NCBI GenBank assembly: GCA_964556565.1
Contig: CAZKWF010000031.1
Location: forward strand, 1 to 21,426
DNA: 21,426 nucleotides
Direction of reading: 5' to 3'
Source: SOJZ01 sp964556565
GTDB lineage: Archaea > Thermoproteota > Bathyarchaeia > Bathyarchaeales > Bathyarchaeaceae
The notes under the pieces are model-generated. The model was not told where the DNA came from. It did no database searches and was given only the letters and a program-made list of their open reading frames with translations. This document shows positions 7,487 through 15,154 of this stretch, piece after piece. Position numbers and translations under genes: made by a program. The first letter of the stretch is position 1, and every line of letters begins with the position of its first letter.

Positions 7487-8482
7487 ATGCCGGTCACTAG
7501 GGCCAACGTTATACTAGATGAAAAGACGTTTCAGTCGTATGTAGAAAACACAAAACAATTAGTAGAATCTGAACTTTCAAACCTTGTTTCGAGAATTGCT
7601 GACCTTAGGCTTCATGGAAAAATAAAATACGCCTTGTTATCCCATGGAAAAAGATTGAGACCTTTAATGGTTATACTCAGTGCCCAAAGCGTGGGAGGAA
7701 ATCAAGAAGACGTGATGTCGCTGGCTTTGGCTATCGAGTTGTTACACACCGCAACACTTGTCCACGACGACATTTTGGATCAAGACAAGTTTAGACGCGA
7801 TGTCCCTGCGGTTCATGAAAAATGGTCTGTAAATGACGCCATATTGGTTGGAGATGCCATGATATCTCTTTCAATCAACTTAACAGCCGACTACGGAAGA
7901 GAGATACTGAAAATTGCATCAGAAACTGGTCTAGCACTTTGTGACGGTGAATACCTAGATGTGTCGACAACATCGACTGAGATATCTGAAAACGAATACC
8001 TCGAAAAGATAAGAGAGAAGTCTGCCTCTCTCTTTCAAGCTGCAACTTGGTGTGGAGCCCTAGCCGGGGGTGGCTCTAATCTTGAAGTTAAATGTCTAGC
8101 AGATTTCGGAGAACATTTCGGGATGGCTTATCAACTAAGTGATGACCTTTCAGATATAACCTCATTAAGAGACGGTGTTCCAAAAGATCTCAGAAAACGT
8201 CGAATTAGTCTTTCTCTAATTCATCTATATAGATCCAGTAGGTTGACCGAAAGAGAAATGTTGCTTGCCGACCTCAAAATTTTAGCAAGGAAAAACCATG
8301 CTGTTAAGAAGATTGCCCTCGATAGGATTTTGCAGAATCTGAAAACCAAGGGTTCTCTCGGCTATTGTATGAAGAAAATAGATGAATATATTGGCCAATC
8401 AATCGCGGATATTCAATGCCTTAGAGACACCAATTTTAAGTTCTATCTCATTCAGATGGCAAAATCGCTGAGATCGAAATAG
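7487..8482 (+). CDS. Trans-polyprenyl diphosphate synthase, probably long-chain
   Basis: This 331-residue isoprenyl diphosphate synthase condenses isopentenyl diphosphate onto an allylic primer. The first aspartate-rich motif is DDILD at residues 94-98, preceded by HTATLVH. That context has small residues before the motif and is common in long-chain (quinone side-chain) synthases rather than short-chain farnesyl enzymes. The second motif is DDLSD at residues 219-223. The frame is open from an ATG at 7418. However, the TATA-like box at 7399-7408 would place the transcript start after it, and GAAGGA at 7474-7479 is seven bases before the ATG at 7487, so the shorter form is chosen. With the MenA-like gene at 17976 in the same window, a role in menaquinone tail synthesis is attractive. 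Geranylgeranyl diphosphate for membrane lipids is the alternative. Confidence 0.87.
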   Translation: MPVTRANVILDEKTFQSYVENTKQLVESELSNLVSRIADLRLHGKIKYALLSHGKRLRPLMVILSAQSVGGNQEDVMSLALAIELLHTATLVHDDILDQDKFRRDVPAVHEKWSVNDAILVGDAMISLSINLTADYGREILKIASETGLALCDGEYLDVSTTSTEISENEYLEKIREKSASLFQAATWCGALAGGGSNLEVKCLADFGEHFGMAYQLSDDLSDITSLRDGVPKDLRKRRISLSLIHLYRSSRLTEREMLLADLKILARKNHAVKKIALDRILQNLKTKGSLGYCMKKIDEYIGQSIADIQCLRDTNFKFYLIQMAKSLRSK

Positions 8483-8530
8483 TCATTAACAACACGAAAG
8501 AATGTTGACGCTCAAAAAATTAGATAAGAA

Positions 8531-8541
8531 TAATAAATATA
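8531..8541 (+). promoter_or_regulatory. TATA-like box before the ArsR/SufR-like regulator
   Basis: TAATAAATATA lies about 60 bases upstream of the regulator's ATG at 8595 and would start a transcript near 8562. No clear operator palindrome is visible. Confidence 0.3.
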
Positions 8542-8594
8542 ACGCAGATTCATAATAATCTAATACTCTAACATAGAGCAATGAAGTGAACATC

Positions 8595-9296
8595 ATGAGT
8601 GAAAGAAAGGCCTACGAAGCACTGTCCAGTACGTCAAGACTTGAAATCCTAAAGTCACTGCACAAAAAGCCTTTGAGCGTTGACGAAATAGCAAAGTTGG
8701 TGAACCTGCAATCGATTACGGTACGACATCATTTGAAATCGTTGGAAGATGCTGGTTTCATAGAAAGTCATGAAGAAAAAGGAGGAACTGTAGGAAGGCC
8801 AAAGGTCTATTACCAGATTGCCAAAGAACCGACCATAGTGGGTTATCCGAAACGCCGTTATCTAACTCTCTCCAACTTTATGATAAGAACTCTTCGATTA
8901 TTTATTGGATCAAAAAGAGCTGATACGCTCTTGAGAAGAGTTGGGAAAAACATGGCTGAAAGCATAATAAGAGAAATGGAGTCTAAACATGACGTAAAAG
9001 AATGGTCTTCTGAAGCCTTCGTAGATTTCTTCATCAAAGGATACCTTGAAGAAGCAGGGGCAGAGCCGGAAATTGTGAAGACTGACAAGGATCAAATTGT
9101 GTATCGTGTGCACAATTGTCTGTTTCTTGAACTTGCCGTTAAAATGCCAGAAATGATGTGTGATGTCCTTCATGAAGCGTTTCATGAGGGGGTCTCCAGT
9201 GCTATGGGTGGGAAAGTGAAAATAATTCGATTGACATGCAAGGGGCACGGCGACCCTTACTGCGAACATAAATGCGAGTGGTACGCTTCCCCTTAA
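8595..9296 (+). CDS. ArsR/SufR-like regulator with cysteine-rich sensor domain
   Basis: This 233-residue DNA-binding protein has an N-terminal winged helix-turn-helix (about residues 1-80) with the ArsR pattern SSTSRLEIL and recognition helix SITVRHHLKSLEDAG, then a GRPKVYY wing. A C-terminal domain (about 85-233) resembles the V4R/SufR-like sensor region seen in archaeal regulators. It has Cys175 in HNC, Cys189, and a TCKGHGDPYCEHKCEW tail with Cys215, Cys223 and Cys227. These cysteines could hold an iron-sulfur cluster or a metal, so the regulator may sense redox or iron-sulfur status. That function is inference from the pattern. A GTG at 8586 is also in frame; ATG 8595 is preferred. It sits between the polyprenyl synthase and the convergent cytochrome cluster, so either could be its target. 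Confidence 0.8.
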   Translation: MSERKAYEALSSTSRLEILKSLHKKPLSVDEIAKLVNLQSITVRHHLKSLEDAGFIESHEEKGGTVGRPKVYYQIAKEPTIVGYPKRRYLTLSNFMIRTLRLFIGSKRADTLLRRVGKNMAESIIREMESKHDVKEWSSEAFVDFFIKGYLEEAGAEPEIVKTDKDQIVYRVHNCLFLELAVKMPEMMCDVLHEAFHEGVSSAMGGKVKIIRLTCKGHGDPYCEHKCEWYASP

Positions 9297-9345
9297 TGAA
9301 TAGTAGATGTGTGTAAGTAATCATTTTTGTGACGCGAAACGCCCT

Positions 9346-9843
9346 CTATAGGACGTATAATGTTGCGTATACAATTATCCCGCTTAGGAAACTGATGTAC
9401 CACAGAATAAGGGTTGTAAGCCCAAGTTTTCTATGTATGGGTCTTCTTTTCCCTAGCGCAATAATATCATTCTTCTTTTTCCGCCATCGATACGCAAGAA
9501 ACGCTTGAGAAACTGTAAGGATAAGAACTAGTACTGAGAGGATGCCATGGGGGATGACAACGCTTCGATAGAGAGTAGCGAACTGCAACGGAGGAGACGG
9601 AACTTCCTCTCTGAGAAGCCTGCTCGCCATGTAACTGATCACAAAAATAGCGTTTGTTGTCACAGCGGCGCCCATTATAATGCAATGTTTTCCCCTTCTC
9701 TTTTCATAGAAATACCCAATTGTAAAGAGCAACGTAGTCACTATTTCCAAAACCAAGCCTACGTCCGAATACAAGGAAGCTCGAGTTCCAAAAATTCCCG
9801 TCAATCCCACCACCCCACACTTGTTTAAGTTCTCTTTTGCCAT
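9346..9843 (-). CDS. DUF420-like four-helix membrane protein
   Basis: This 165-residue integral membrane protein has about four transmembrane segments: near residues 25-45, 53-73, 92-115 and 140-163. The C-terminal pattern RRPIHRKLGLTTLILWY followed by SGIIVYATLY resembles the DUF420 (YozB/CtaM-like) family, whose members occur near heme-copper oxidase and cytochrome assembly genes. His95 and the histidine in RPIHRK are candidate heme or metal ligands. The ATG lies inside the end of the upstream membrane-protein gene (19-base overlap), so the two are probably cotranslated. It is last in the minus-strand cytochrome cluster. A role in cytochrome assembly, or as a small b-type heme protein, is inferred from family and context only. 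The first 20 residues are poorly conserved in type, so the start could be slightly different. Confidence 0.7.
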   Translation of the reverse strand: MAKENLNKCGVVGLTGIFGTRASLYSDVGLVLEIVTTLLFTIGYFYEKRRGKHCIIMGAAVTTNAIFVISYMASRLLREEVPSPPLQFATLYRSVVIPHGILSVLVLILTVSQAFLAYRWRKKKNDIIALGKRRPIHRKLGLTTLILWYISFLSGIIVYATLYVL

Positions 9844-10469
9844 CTAAAACGCAGGAAGACAGCGAAAACGGCGACGATCTCAACGAATGCAACAGCGATT
9901 AATACGGGCACCATATCTGGTCCAATAATCCAAAAAGCCTCTGGGTTTACTCCAAGCAATTCATAAACCGGGTCAAGCACACTTCCTTTGCCCGCCATGT
10001 GCCCTCCAAAGCTTCCTGTTAAAACCATGAAAAAGAAGCCGGCAAATCCTGCGCACACGTATACGGTCGCTAATCCACTTTTTTTCCACAAGTCTTCTCC
10101 AAACTTTGATCTAATGACAACGAACAGGAGCCAAAGTTCTGTAGCGAAAATCGAGAACATAACTTTAGTTAACCCTAGAGAAGAGCTGGTGAGGGCTTCC
10201 GTAGGCCAAACATAGAAACCGACAACTGCCGAGGCCACAAGGCCTAAAACTCCGCCTATCCCTGCCAGATAAGCCGTAGGCTCAGTGTATTGGGCTAGTT
10301 TCTCAATAAACGAGTCTAATGGCCAAAAAATGCCGTACCGTTCGCTGGTTCTCCGCATTCTTTGGTGAAATTTGGCTATAACCATTGCAAGAGTACAGAT
10401 AGTTGCTAGTGTAAGCATTCCTCCATGCATTTCTATTAACATCGAGTGTAGGGCTCCAAGATCAACCAT
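9825..10469 (-). CDS. Polytopic membrane protein, DUF2231-like, possible heme-b/quinol module
   Basis: This 214-residue membrane protein has five hydrophobic segments (about residues 14-34, 66-87, 103-119, 133-152 and 184-207). His8 and His15 flank the first helix (LHSMLIEMHGG), and His157 lies in TGSFGGHMAGKG. That pattern, with a late GG motif after a hydrophobic helix, recalls DUF2231-type proteins, although I cannot confirm membership. The histidines make a heme-b or quinone site possible. The frame extends to a TTG at 10484. The ATG at 10469 has GGAGGG seven bases upstream, which decides the start. Its position between the monoheme PKD protein and the DUF420-like protein suggests it is the membrane partner that hands quinol electrons to the outside cytochromes. 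This is inference. Confidence 0.72.
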   Translation of the reverse strand: MVDLGALHSMLIEMHGGMLTLATICTLAMVIAKFHQRMRRTSERYGIFWPLDSFIEKLAQYTEPTAYLAGIGGVLGLVASAVVGFYVWPTEALTSSSLGLTKVMFSIFATELWLLFVVIRSKFGEDLWKKSGLATVYVCAGFAGFFFMVLTGSFGGHMAGKGSVLDPVYELLGVNPEAFWIIGPDMVPVLIAVAFVEIVAVFAVFLRFRWQKRT

Positions 10470-10529
10470 TTCTATACCCTCCAATAGTAAGAGTAAGCAT
10501 AACTTTTATCGAGACGCATCTTTCTAGTC

Positions 10530-11396
10530 TTATTCAACTTTCCTTTCCTCCATTGGAGCAGTAGACTGTGTGCCTTTTCTCTTTCTACTAGTTGCTATTC
10601 CCACGGCAAAAAGCGCGGTGAAAACTATCATTATGGATCCGATGGAGACTTGTAGTGTCCAAAGCTGTAGGAGTTCTCCTTTTGATGGTACCATAAATGT
10701 TTGAAATTGGCTGCTGCTGTCTTCTTGTTCATCGGTGACTGCGAGAGTTACCGTGTATGTGCCGGGTTCTGCAAATGTGTGGATTGGATTCTGCATCGTG
10801 GAGTTGGTGTTGTCTCCGAAATTCCAGTGCCAAGAGGTGATGTTGCCGTCTGCGTCCCAAGATCGATCTTCGAATTCTATTGTCATGCCACGTCTAGTAT
10901 GGAGAAAATATGCAGTGGGCAACAGGTTTTTCGTGGAAGATCCCTCAGTTGTAACGGTCACGTGAAAAGTCAATGTACCGCCTTTTCCTTCGCTACCTGC
11001 GGCGAAAATCTGTATTGTATATTCTCCCTGAATTGAGGGCGCTTTGATCTCGAAGATGCCCTTCACCTCATTTTCTGTTGGGTCATCGTCGTTAGGGTCG
11101 TTGTCAGTAACCGCAGACGGTGTGAAAGAGAAGGAGGGATTGCTGGCAACAGCAGACCATATTATCGTAAGCTCTTCAGTGTCTCCTTCTGCGTCAACTT
11201 GCGCTTCAAACGAACTTGAAGAGTAAACTTCCACAGCATCTGTAATGTTAGAGGTAAGTGTGATTCCGCCTCCCGTGTGGCAGGATAAGCAATCATCTCC
11301 GAATTCTGGTCTTGCGTATAAGGGAACTGTTAAGATCAGTGAAAGACTTATTGTCAATAGGATTCCAAAAACTATTAGCCTTTTTTTAGTCGTCAT
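10530..11396 (-). CDS. Exported monoheme cytochrome with PKD domain and C-terminal membrane anchor
   Basis: This 288-residue surface protein has a signal peptide (about residues 5-27, lysine-rich start then hydrophobic core ending PLYA). One heme c site, CLSCH at Cys36-His40, lies close to the mature N-terminus. An Ig-like beta region with acidic loops spans about 45-150. A PKD domain spans about 158-236, with the typical WNFGDN and PGTYTVTLAVTD. A transmembrane helix at about 247-268 is followed by a basic, charged tail. This topology puts the heme and the PKD domain outside and anchors the protein in the membrane. No distal methionine is obvious, so the second axial ligand is unknown. It is second in the cytochrome cluster, downstream of the multiheme gene, and is a likely electron-transfer or docking partner of it. 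Confidence 0.85.
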   Translation of the reverse strand: MTTKKRLIVFGILLTISLSLILTVPLYARPEFGDDCLSCHTGGGITLTSNITDAVEVYSSSSFEAQVDAEGDTEELTIIWSAVASNPSFSFTPSAVTDNDPNDDDPTENEVKGIFEIKAPSIQGEYTIQIFAAGSEGKGGTLTFHVTVTTEGSSTKNLLPTAYFLHTRRGMTIEFEDRSWDADGNITSWHWNFGDNTNSTMQNPIHTFAEPGTYTVTLAVTDEQEDSSSQFQTFMVPSKGELLQLWTLQVSIGSIMIVFTALFAVGIATSRKRKGTQSTAPMEERKVE

Positions 11397-11456
11397 CTCA
11401 ACTTTTCCCTTTCCATTTCAGTGTGGTCAAAAAGAGGAAGAGAAAAATGTTCACGA

Positions 11457-12932
11457 TCACTTCCGCCGAACCAAGAATAAGATCGCCACACCGACGGCAA
11501 AGCCTATGGCTAAGCCTATTCCTCCATATAGATACTGTACTGTTGCAGATGTTGATTCTAAATCGTCGATTCTGGCTTGTAGATCTGCAATATCGCTTTG
11601 AAGTGTGGTTGTTAAGTCTTGAAGAGTTGTAACTTGGGCTCCAAGAGTTGTCACATCGCTGGCCAAAGCGGTGGCTCTGGCTTCTAGCGCCGTCGATTCT
11701 GCTTCATTTGCTAGATGTGCCGTTGCACTCAGAATTTCGAAAGTTTGTTCTGGGTCGTGGAAACCTTCACTACTATCGCTTTCCACGTCATGGATGTAGT
11801 CCTCCGCTGTTTCAACCATGGCTAGCGATTCGTTGATATCTGTTTGGTCCACCCCGCTTGTTTGGTTTGCAATGGTGATAGCAGCTTTTGCGTCGTCGAT
11901 AGCCTGGGTGACGTTAGTTATGAGTTCTGTTGTCAAACCCTGAATCACCCCGAGTTGCGACGTAGCCCAAGATTGAGTGTGGCAGGTTGAGCATACAATG
12001 GGTTCTTCGGATATTGTTTGGTTGTAAGGATAGTACATTCCGTATACCCCCCAAGTGTGGTTAACCATGTCGCTTATGCCCCCATGGGAGTAATGCGTGC
12101 CTTGGCCATGACAGCTTGTGCACTCCAATTCTGCCTTGGAGTGTGCACTGTCCTCGAAAAGCTCGGCTTGAGAGTGACATTGGCCACACAGCTCGGTAGA
12201 TTCTTCGTATCTCAGCTGACCTTCGTATGTATGACTGTGGGGGTCATGACAAGCGACGCATGAAACACTCTCCAGATTTGTGGTGTTTAAGGAAACATCC
12301 AGTCCTAAGGCACCTTGAGTTGACATACAGCTGAGGCAGCGGTCCGCGGCGTGGCCGGAAGCCAAAAGATCAGCTATACTCCCAGCGTGTGCACTTTGCC
12401 AGTATGAATTGTCGTGGGAGGATCCGGGTTGATGACATAGCTCACAAAGTGTTGCGGAGTAATTGACAATCATTGATGCTTCGCCCCAAGGCTGCTCCAT
12501 ACCTGCTCCATGGCATACTTCACACTGGATGTTCAAGAATTTCGCTGGGTCTGTATCCTTCTCCGGCCATGTCTGGTTAGCCCCTAATGGATCAAAATCA
12601 TTTCCCCCAGTGACATGGCAGTTGCGACATGAACCTGCAAAACTAGTTTCACTACGCCAACTACTTTCAGGGGGAGGTCCCGGCACATTATTTGATGAGC
12701 CGACACTGTAGAAGTTGCCTGATGCATTCTGCTTAAAGGCTATTGCGTTGGCGTGGTTGGTCTGATTCCAATTTTCATAAACGTCAACGTGACAACTGCC
12801 ACATTGTTCAGCGCCCACGTATTCCGGGTTTCCATTAACAGCGGATGTCTTAGGTCTTGAGAGTGATAAGGAGATTCCCAGAAAAATTACGAGCAGAAAT
12901 ACGAATAGTTGCGTTTTCTTGGTTTTCTTCAA
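11457..12932 (-). CDS. Membrane-anchored multiheme cytochrome c, NrfA/ONR-like, with CxxCM at the catalytic heme position
   Basis: This 491-residue protein has a signal peptide (about 5-27) and eight CxxCH sites at Cys44, 102, 137, 163, 225, 249, 271 and 314. A ninth site reads CLSCM (Cys199-Met203). From CLSCM onward the order matches the pentaheme nitrite reductase NrfA. CxxCK in NrfA corresponds to CLSCM here. Four CxxCH follow, including CGQCH. A histidine lies seven residues before the fourth cysteine motif of the five (His264 here). CSTCHTQ comes next, then a helical region ending in FHDPE, like the NrfA HAPEE segment. The NrfA active-site Tyr that follows CGQCH is missing. The four N-terminal heme sites recall c554-type proteins. 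The C-terminus is a coiled coil (about 405-462) and a transmembrane helix (about 467-487) ending RRK. The start is TTG with a GGGAGAGGG purine run just upstream. Substrate is unknown: it may be a conduit rather than an enzyme. Confidence 0.88.
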   Translation of the reverse strand: MKKTKKTQLFVFLLVIFLGISLSLSRPKTSAVNGNPEYVGAEQCGSCHVDVYENWNQTNHANAIAFKQNASGNFYSVGSSNNVPGPPPESSWRSETSFAGSCRNCHVTGGNDFDPLGANQTWPEKDTDPAKFLNIQCEVCHGAGMEQPWGEASMIVNYSATLCELCHQPGSSHDNSYWQSAHAGSIADLLASGHAADRCLSCMSTQGALGLDVSLNTTNLESVSCVACHDPHSHTYEGQLRYEESTELCGQCHSQAELFEDSAHSKAELECTSCHGQGTHYSHGGISDMVNHTWGVYGMYYPYNQTISEEPIVCSTCHTQSWATSQLGVIQGLTTELITNVTQAIDDAKAAITIANQTSGVDQTDINESLAMVETAEDYIHDVESDSSEGFHDPEQTFEILSATAHLANEAESTALEARATALASDVTTLGAQVTTLQDLTTTLQSDIADLQARIDDLESTSATVQYLYGGIGLAIGFAVGVAILFLVRRK

Positions 12933-12979
12933 CCCTCTCCCTCAACAACCAAGTGAATAATGGTTAATCTAATTGTTGA

Positions 12980-12988
12980 TATATAAAT
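12980..12988 (-). promoter_or_regulatory. TATA box of the cytochrome cluster
   Basis: ATTTATATA on the minus strand would start a transcript near 12957, leaving about 25 bases of leader before the TTG at 12932, with room for the purine-rich ribosome binding site. Confidence 0.45.
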
Positions 12989-13081
12989 ATTACTTATGAT
13001 AAAAATCCTCTTCCGGTAGGCTTAATCGTCTTGTCTCTTACAGTAACACAACCGATTTTGGTGGCAAAGCGTTAGTAACCC

Positions 13082-15043
13082 TCAATCAGCATCTGGTTTT
13101 TTGCGGACAGGTCTCACGACTTCTTTGATTAGTGGCATGGCGGCTCCGATGCTCAGCAATGTTACCCCAGCCCACACAAGATAAACCATGGGATTTGTCT
13201 CTATGGTAACTATCAAATCTTCAGGTAGAACTTCTTTGCCCGTAAGAGCTTGCACGAGTGAATCAGACATCGATTTTGTGTGAAGCATGCGGACGTATAT
13301 ATCTCCTGTCCACGTGGTAATGATCGACGGGGGAGACACGATACCATAAAGCGTGTAATAGCGAATCCAAAGGGCGGTGTGATAAACACTTCCTCCCTGT
13401 TCAATCGCGACATCCATTCTCAAGGCGGAATATTCTGGAACACACCGTTCCAACCCCATTGAATGAACATTTCCGGTGCCAGTGTAAACGGTGAAATTTG
13501 TCAACTCTATCCGTAACCCTAATTTTTCTATGGTGGTGTTAGGTTTCGCCAAAACATCACCACTCACTTGTTTAGTTGTGGAGCTGAAGAAAACACCTAT
13601 CAAAGTAACTATAATCGCGAAGTGGAGAAGACTCCTTCCGAAGAGCCGAAGGGATCTTTTCTTCTTCAGCAGAACTCGAACGAGCCTGTAGATGACGGCG
13701 AAGAGCGCAACAATCAAGACAGGAATCCCTAGATTCGCCAACATGTTCGGTGTTGGCCACTGAACTTGAATAAAGGCGACTCCAGCACCCAACGCACCCA
13801 CAACCAGTCCGGTGAACTTTTTAAAGCCTATCCTCTCGTACATGCTGCAACCAATCAATGCTGCGACAAAGGTCATTGCGAAAGGAAAACTCCAATTGTT
13901 GTAGAAGTCTGCACCAGTTGTCATAGGGTTCTCTAGAAAGATTCCTCCGATTATTGGGAAGGCTACTCCCCAAAAACAAATGAGGAAAATGAAGATCAGA
14001 GACCAGTACCCTGTGAAAAAAGACACCGAGTAGAGAGATGACTTTTCAACCTCCAAAGAAAAGAGCGGCTTCTTGATTCCTCTCTTTAGATGCAAGAAGT
14101 AAACCGTCATGCCAAGGGCAAAAAGGAGGAGAACCGGCCCTATGGGAGAGACTCCGAAAGCATGTACTGACACCAGCAATCCGCCTCGAGTCAAAGCAGA
14201 CGTGAAAATCACCGATGCAAAGGTTATCAGAAGCATGAGTTCTCTTGTTAGGCTTTTTCCTTTCCTGGACAAAGGACCTAGATGAAAATACGCCGTGAGC
14301 GCCAACCACGGTAACAACGAAGCAGTTTCAACAGGATCCCAAGCCCAGTATCCCCCCCACCCCAACACTTCATAAGCCCACAAACCTCCAACGGCATTTC
14401 CAAGAGTTAGCAGCAACCATGCGGCTTGAAGAGAAAGCTTGAGTAATCTGTCTTCCTCCTTTTCCCCAGTCCTCATGCTTGCCAGAATAATCGCAAACGC
14501 GATAATGACAAAGACGTAACCTGAGAAAACTATGGGTGGATGGATGAACATCCAAAAGGTCTGCAACAATGGATTAAGACCTCCGCCGTCCATCGGCGTT
14601 CCCTGCAACCTTTCAAAGGGGCTGTTCATTAAGGTAACGAGGAGGAAAAAAATGAGGATGAAATCCAGTATCTCGTATGCCTTTAAGCGAAAGGAACTCC
14701 TTTTCTCATACGTTTTAAATCGATAAGCAAAATATACAGTGGTCGTGAGAAAAGTTAGGAAGAGCATTGAACCGCTCATTCCAGCCCATGTGGCATAAAC
14801 CTTATGCGAGGTGGGTAAGTCAGAGGAGCTATATGCGTAGACTACCTTTAATGCGAAATCGTCGTTCAAGAATGCTTGCAAAAGCATAAAATACGAGGCG
14901 ACAATCAGTCCACAGGCTAGGATTAATGCATAGAACCCGTATTCAAGTTTCTTCTTTTCACGAGGTTTGGCCTTCAACAACTGGATTAGGTCAAAAAACA
15001 GCAGAAGGCAAGCAAAGGTTAGGAAAAGCTCTTCGGTTTCCAT
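13082..15043 (-). CDS. ccmF: Cytochrome c heme lyase subunit CcmF
   Basis: This 653-residue polytopic membrane protein, about the family's usual length, belongs to the system I cytochrome c maturation machinery, which joins heme to apocytochrome outside the membrane. The tryptophan-rich WWD motif WGGYWAWDPVE is at residues 229-239. WAGMSGSM (about 86-93) matches the family's WAGQEGS region. Conserved histidines include His168 in HPP and the one in AYFH after the WWD motif. About fifteen hydrophobic helices are present, with a large external domain (about 500-620) before the last helix. It is divergent from ccmCDEAB and shares a 110-bp promoter region with it. The neighbouring multiheme cytochrome cluster is its likely client. 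Confidence 0.95.
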   Translation of the reverse strand: METEELFLTFACLLLFFDLIQLLKAKPREKKKLEYGFYALILACGLIVASYFMLLQAFLNDDFALKVVYAYSSSDLPTSHKVYATWAGMSGSMLFLTFLTTTVYFAYRFKTYEKRSSFRLKAYEILDFILIFFLLVTLMNSPFERLQGTPMDGGGLNPLLQTFWMFIHPPIVFSGYVFVIIAFAIILASMRTGEKEEDRLLKLSLQAAWLLLTLGNAVGGLWAYEVLGWGGYWAWDPVETASLLPWLALTAYFHLGPLSRKGKSLTRELMLLITFASVIFTSALTRGGLLVSVHAFGVSPIGPVLLLFALGMTVYFLHLKRGIKKPLFSLEVEKSSLYSVSFFTGYWSLIFIFLICFWGVAFPIIGGIFLENPMTTGADFYNNWSFPFAMTFVAALIGCSMYERIGFKKFTGLVVGALGAGVAFIQVQWPTPNMLANLGIPVLIVALFAVIYRLVRVLLKKKRSLRLFGRSLLHFAIIVTLIGVFFSSTTKQVSGDVLAKPNTTIEKLGLRIELTNFTVYTGTGNVHSMGLERCVPEYSALRMDVAIEQGGSVYHTALWIRYYTLYGIVSPPSIITTWTGDIYVRMLHTKSMSDSLVQALTGKEVLPEDLIVTIETNPMVYLVWAGVTLLSIGAAMPLIKEVVRPVRKKPDAD

Positions 15044-15101
15044 CTTAACATACCGTCAATGATCTGGTTACCCATGTTAATCCGTCAAGTTGTTTTTAAA
15101 C

Positions 15102-15147
15102 TTTTTATATATATGATTGAAAATATATTGCCTCTGTGACATGAGGG
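15102..15147 (+). promoter_or_regulatory. TATA box and ribosome binding site of ccmC
   Basis: TTTTTATATATAT at 15102-15114 predicts a transcript start near 15134. GAGGG at 15143-15147 lies seven bases before the ccmC ATG. The box is nearly palindromic and could also serve ccmF on the minus strand. Confidence 0.45.
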
Positions 15148-15154
15148 AAGTTTA

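Noticed and set aside
8910..9269. 119-residue minus-strand frame opposite the ArsR/SufR-like gene
   Set aside because: Shadow of a gene with recognisable HTH and cysteine motifs.
12324..12338. CxxCM explained as a simple base error of CxxCH
   Set aside because: His codons differ from ATG at all three bases, so a single error cannot convert one into the other; a change from a Lys codon could.
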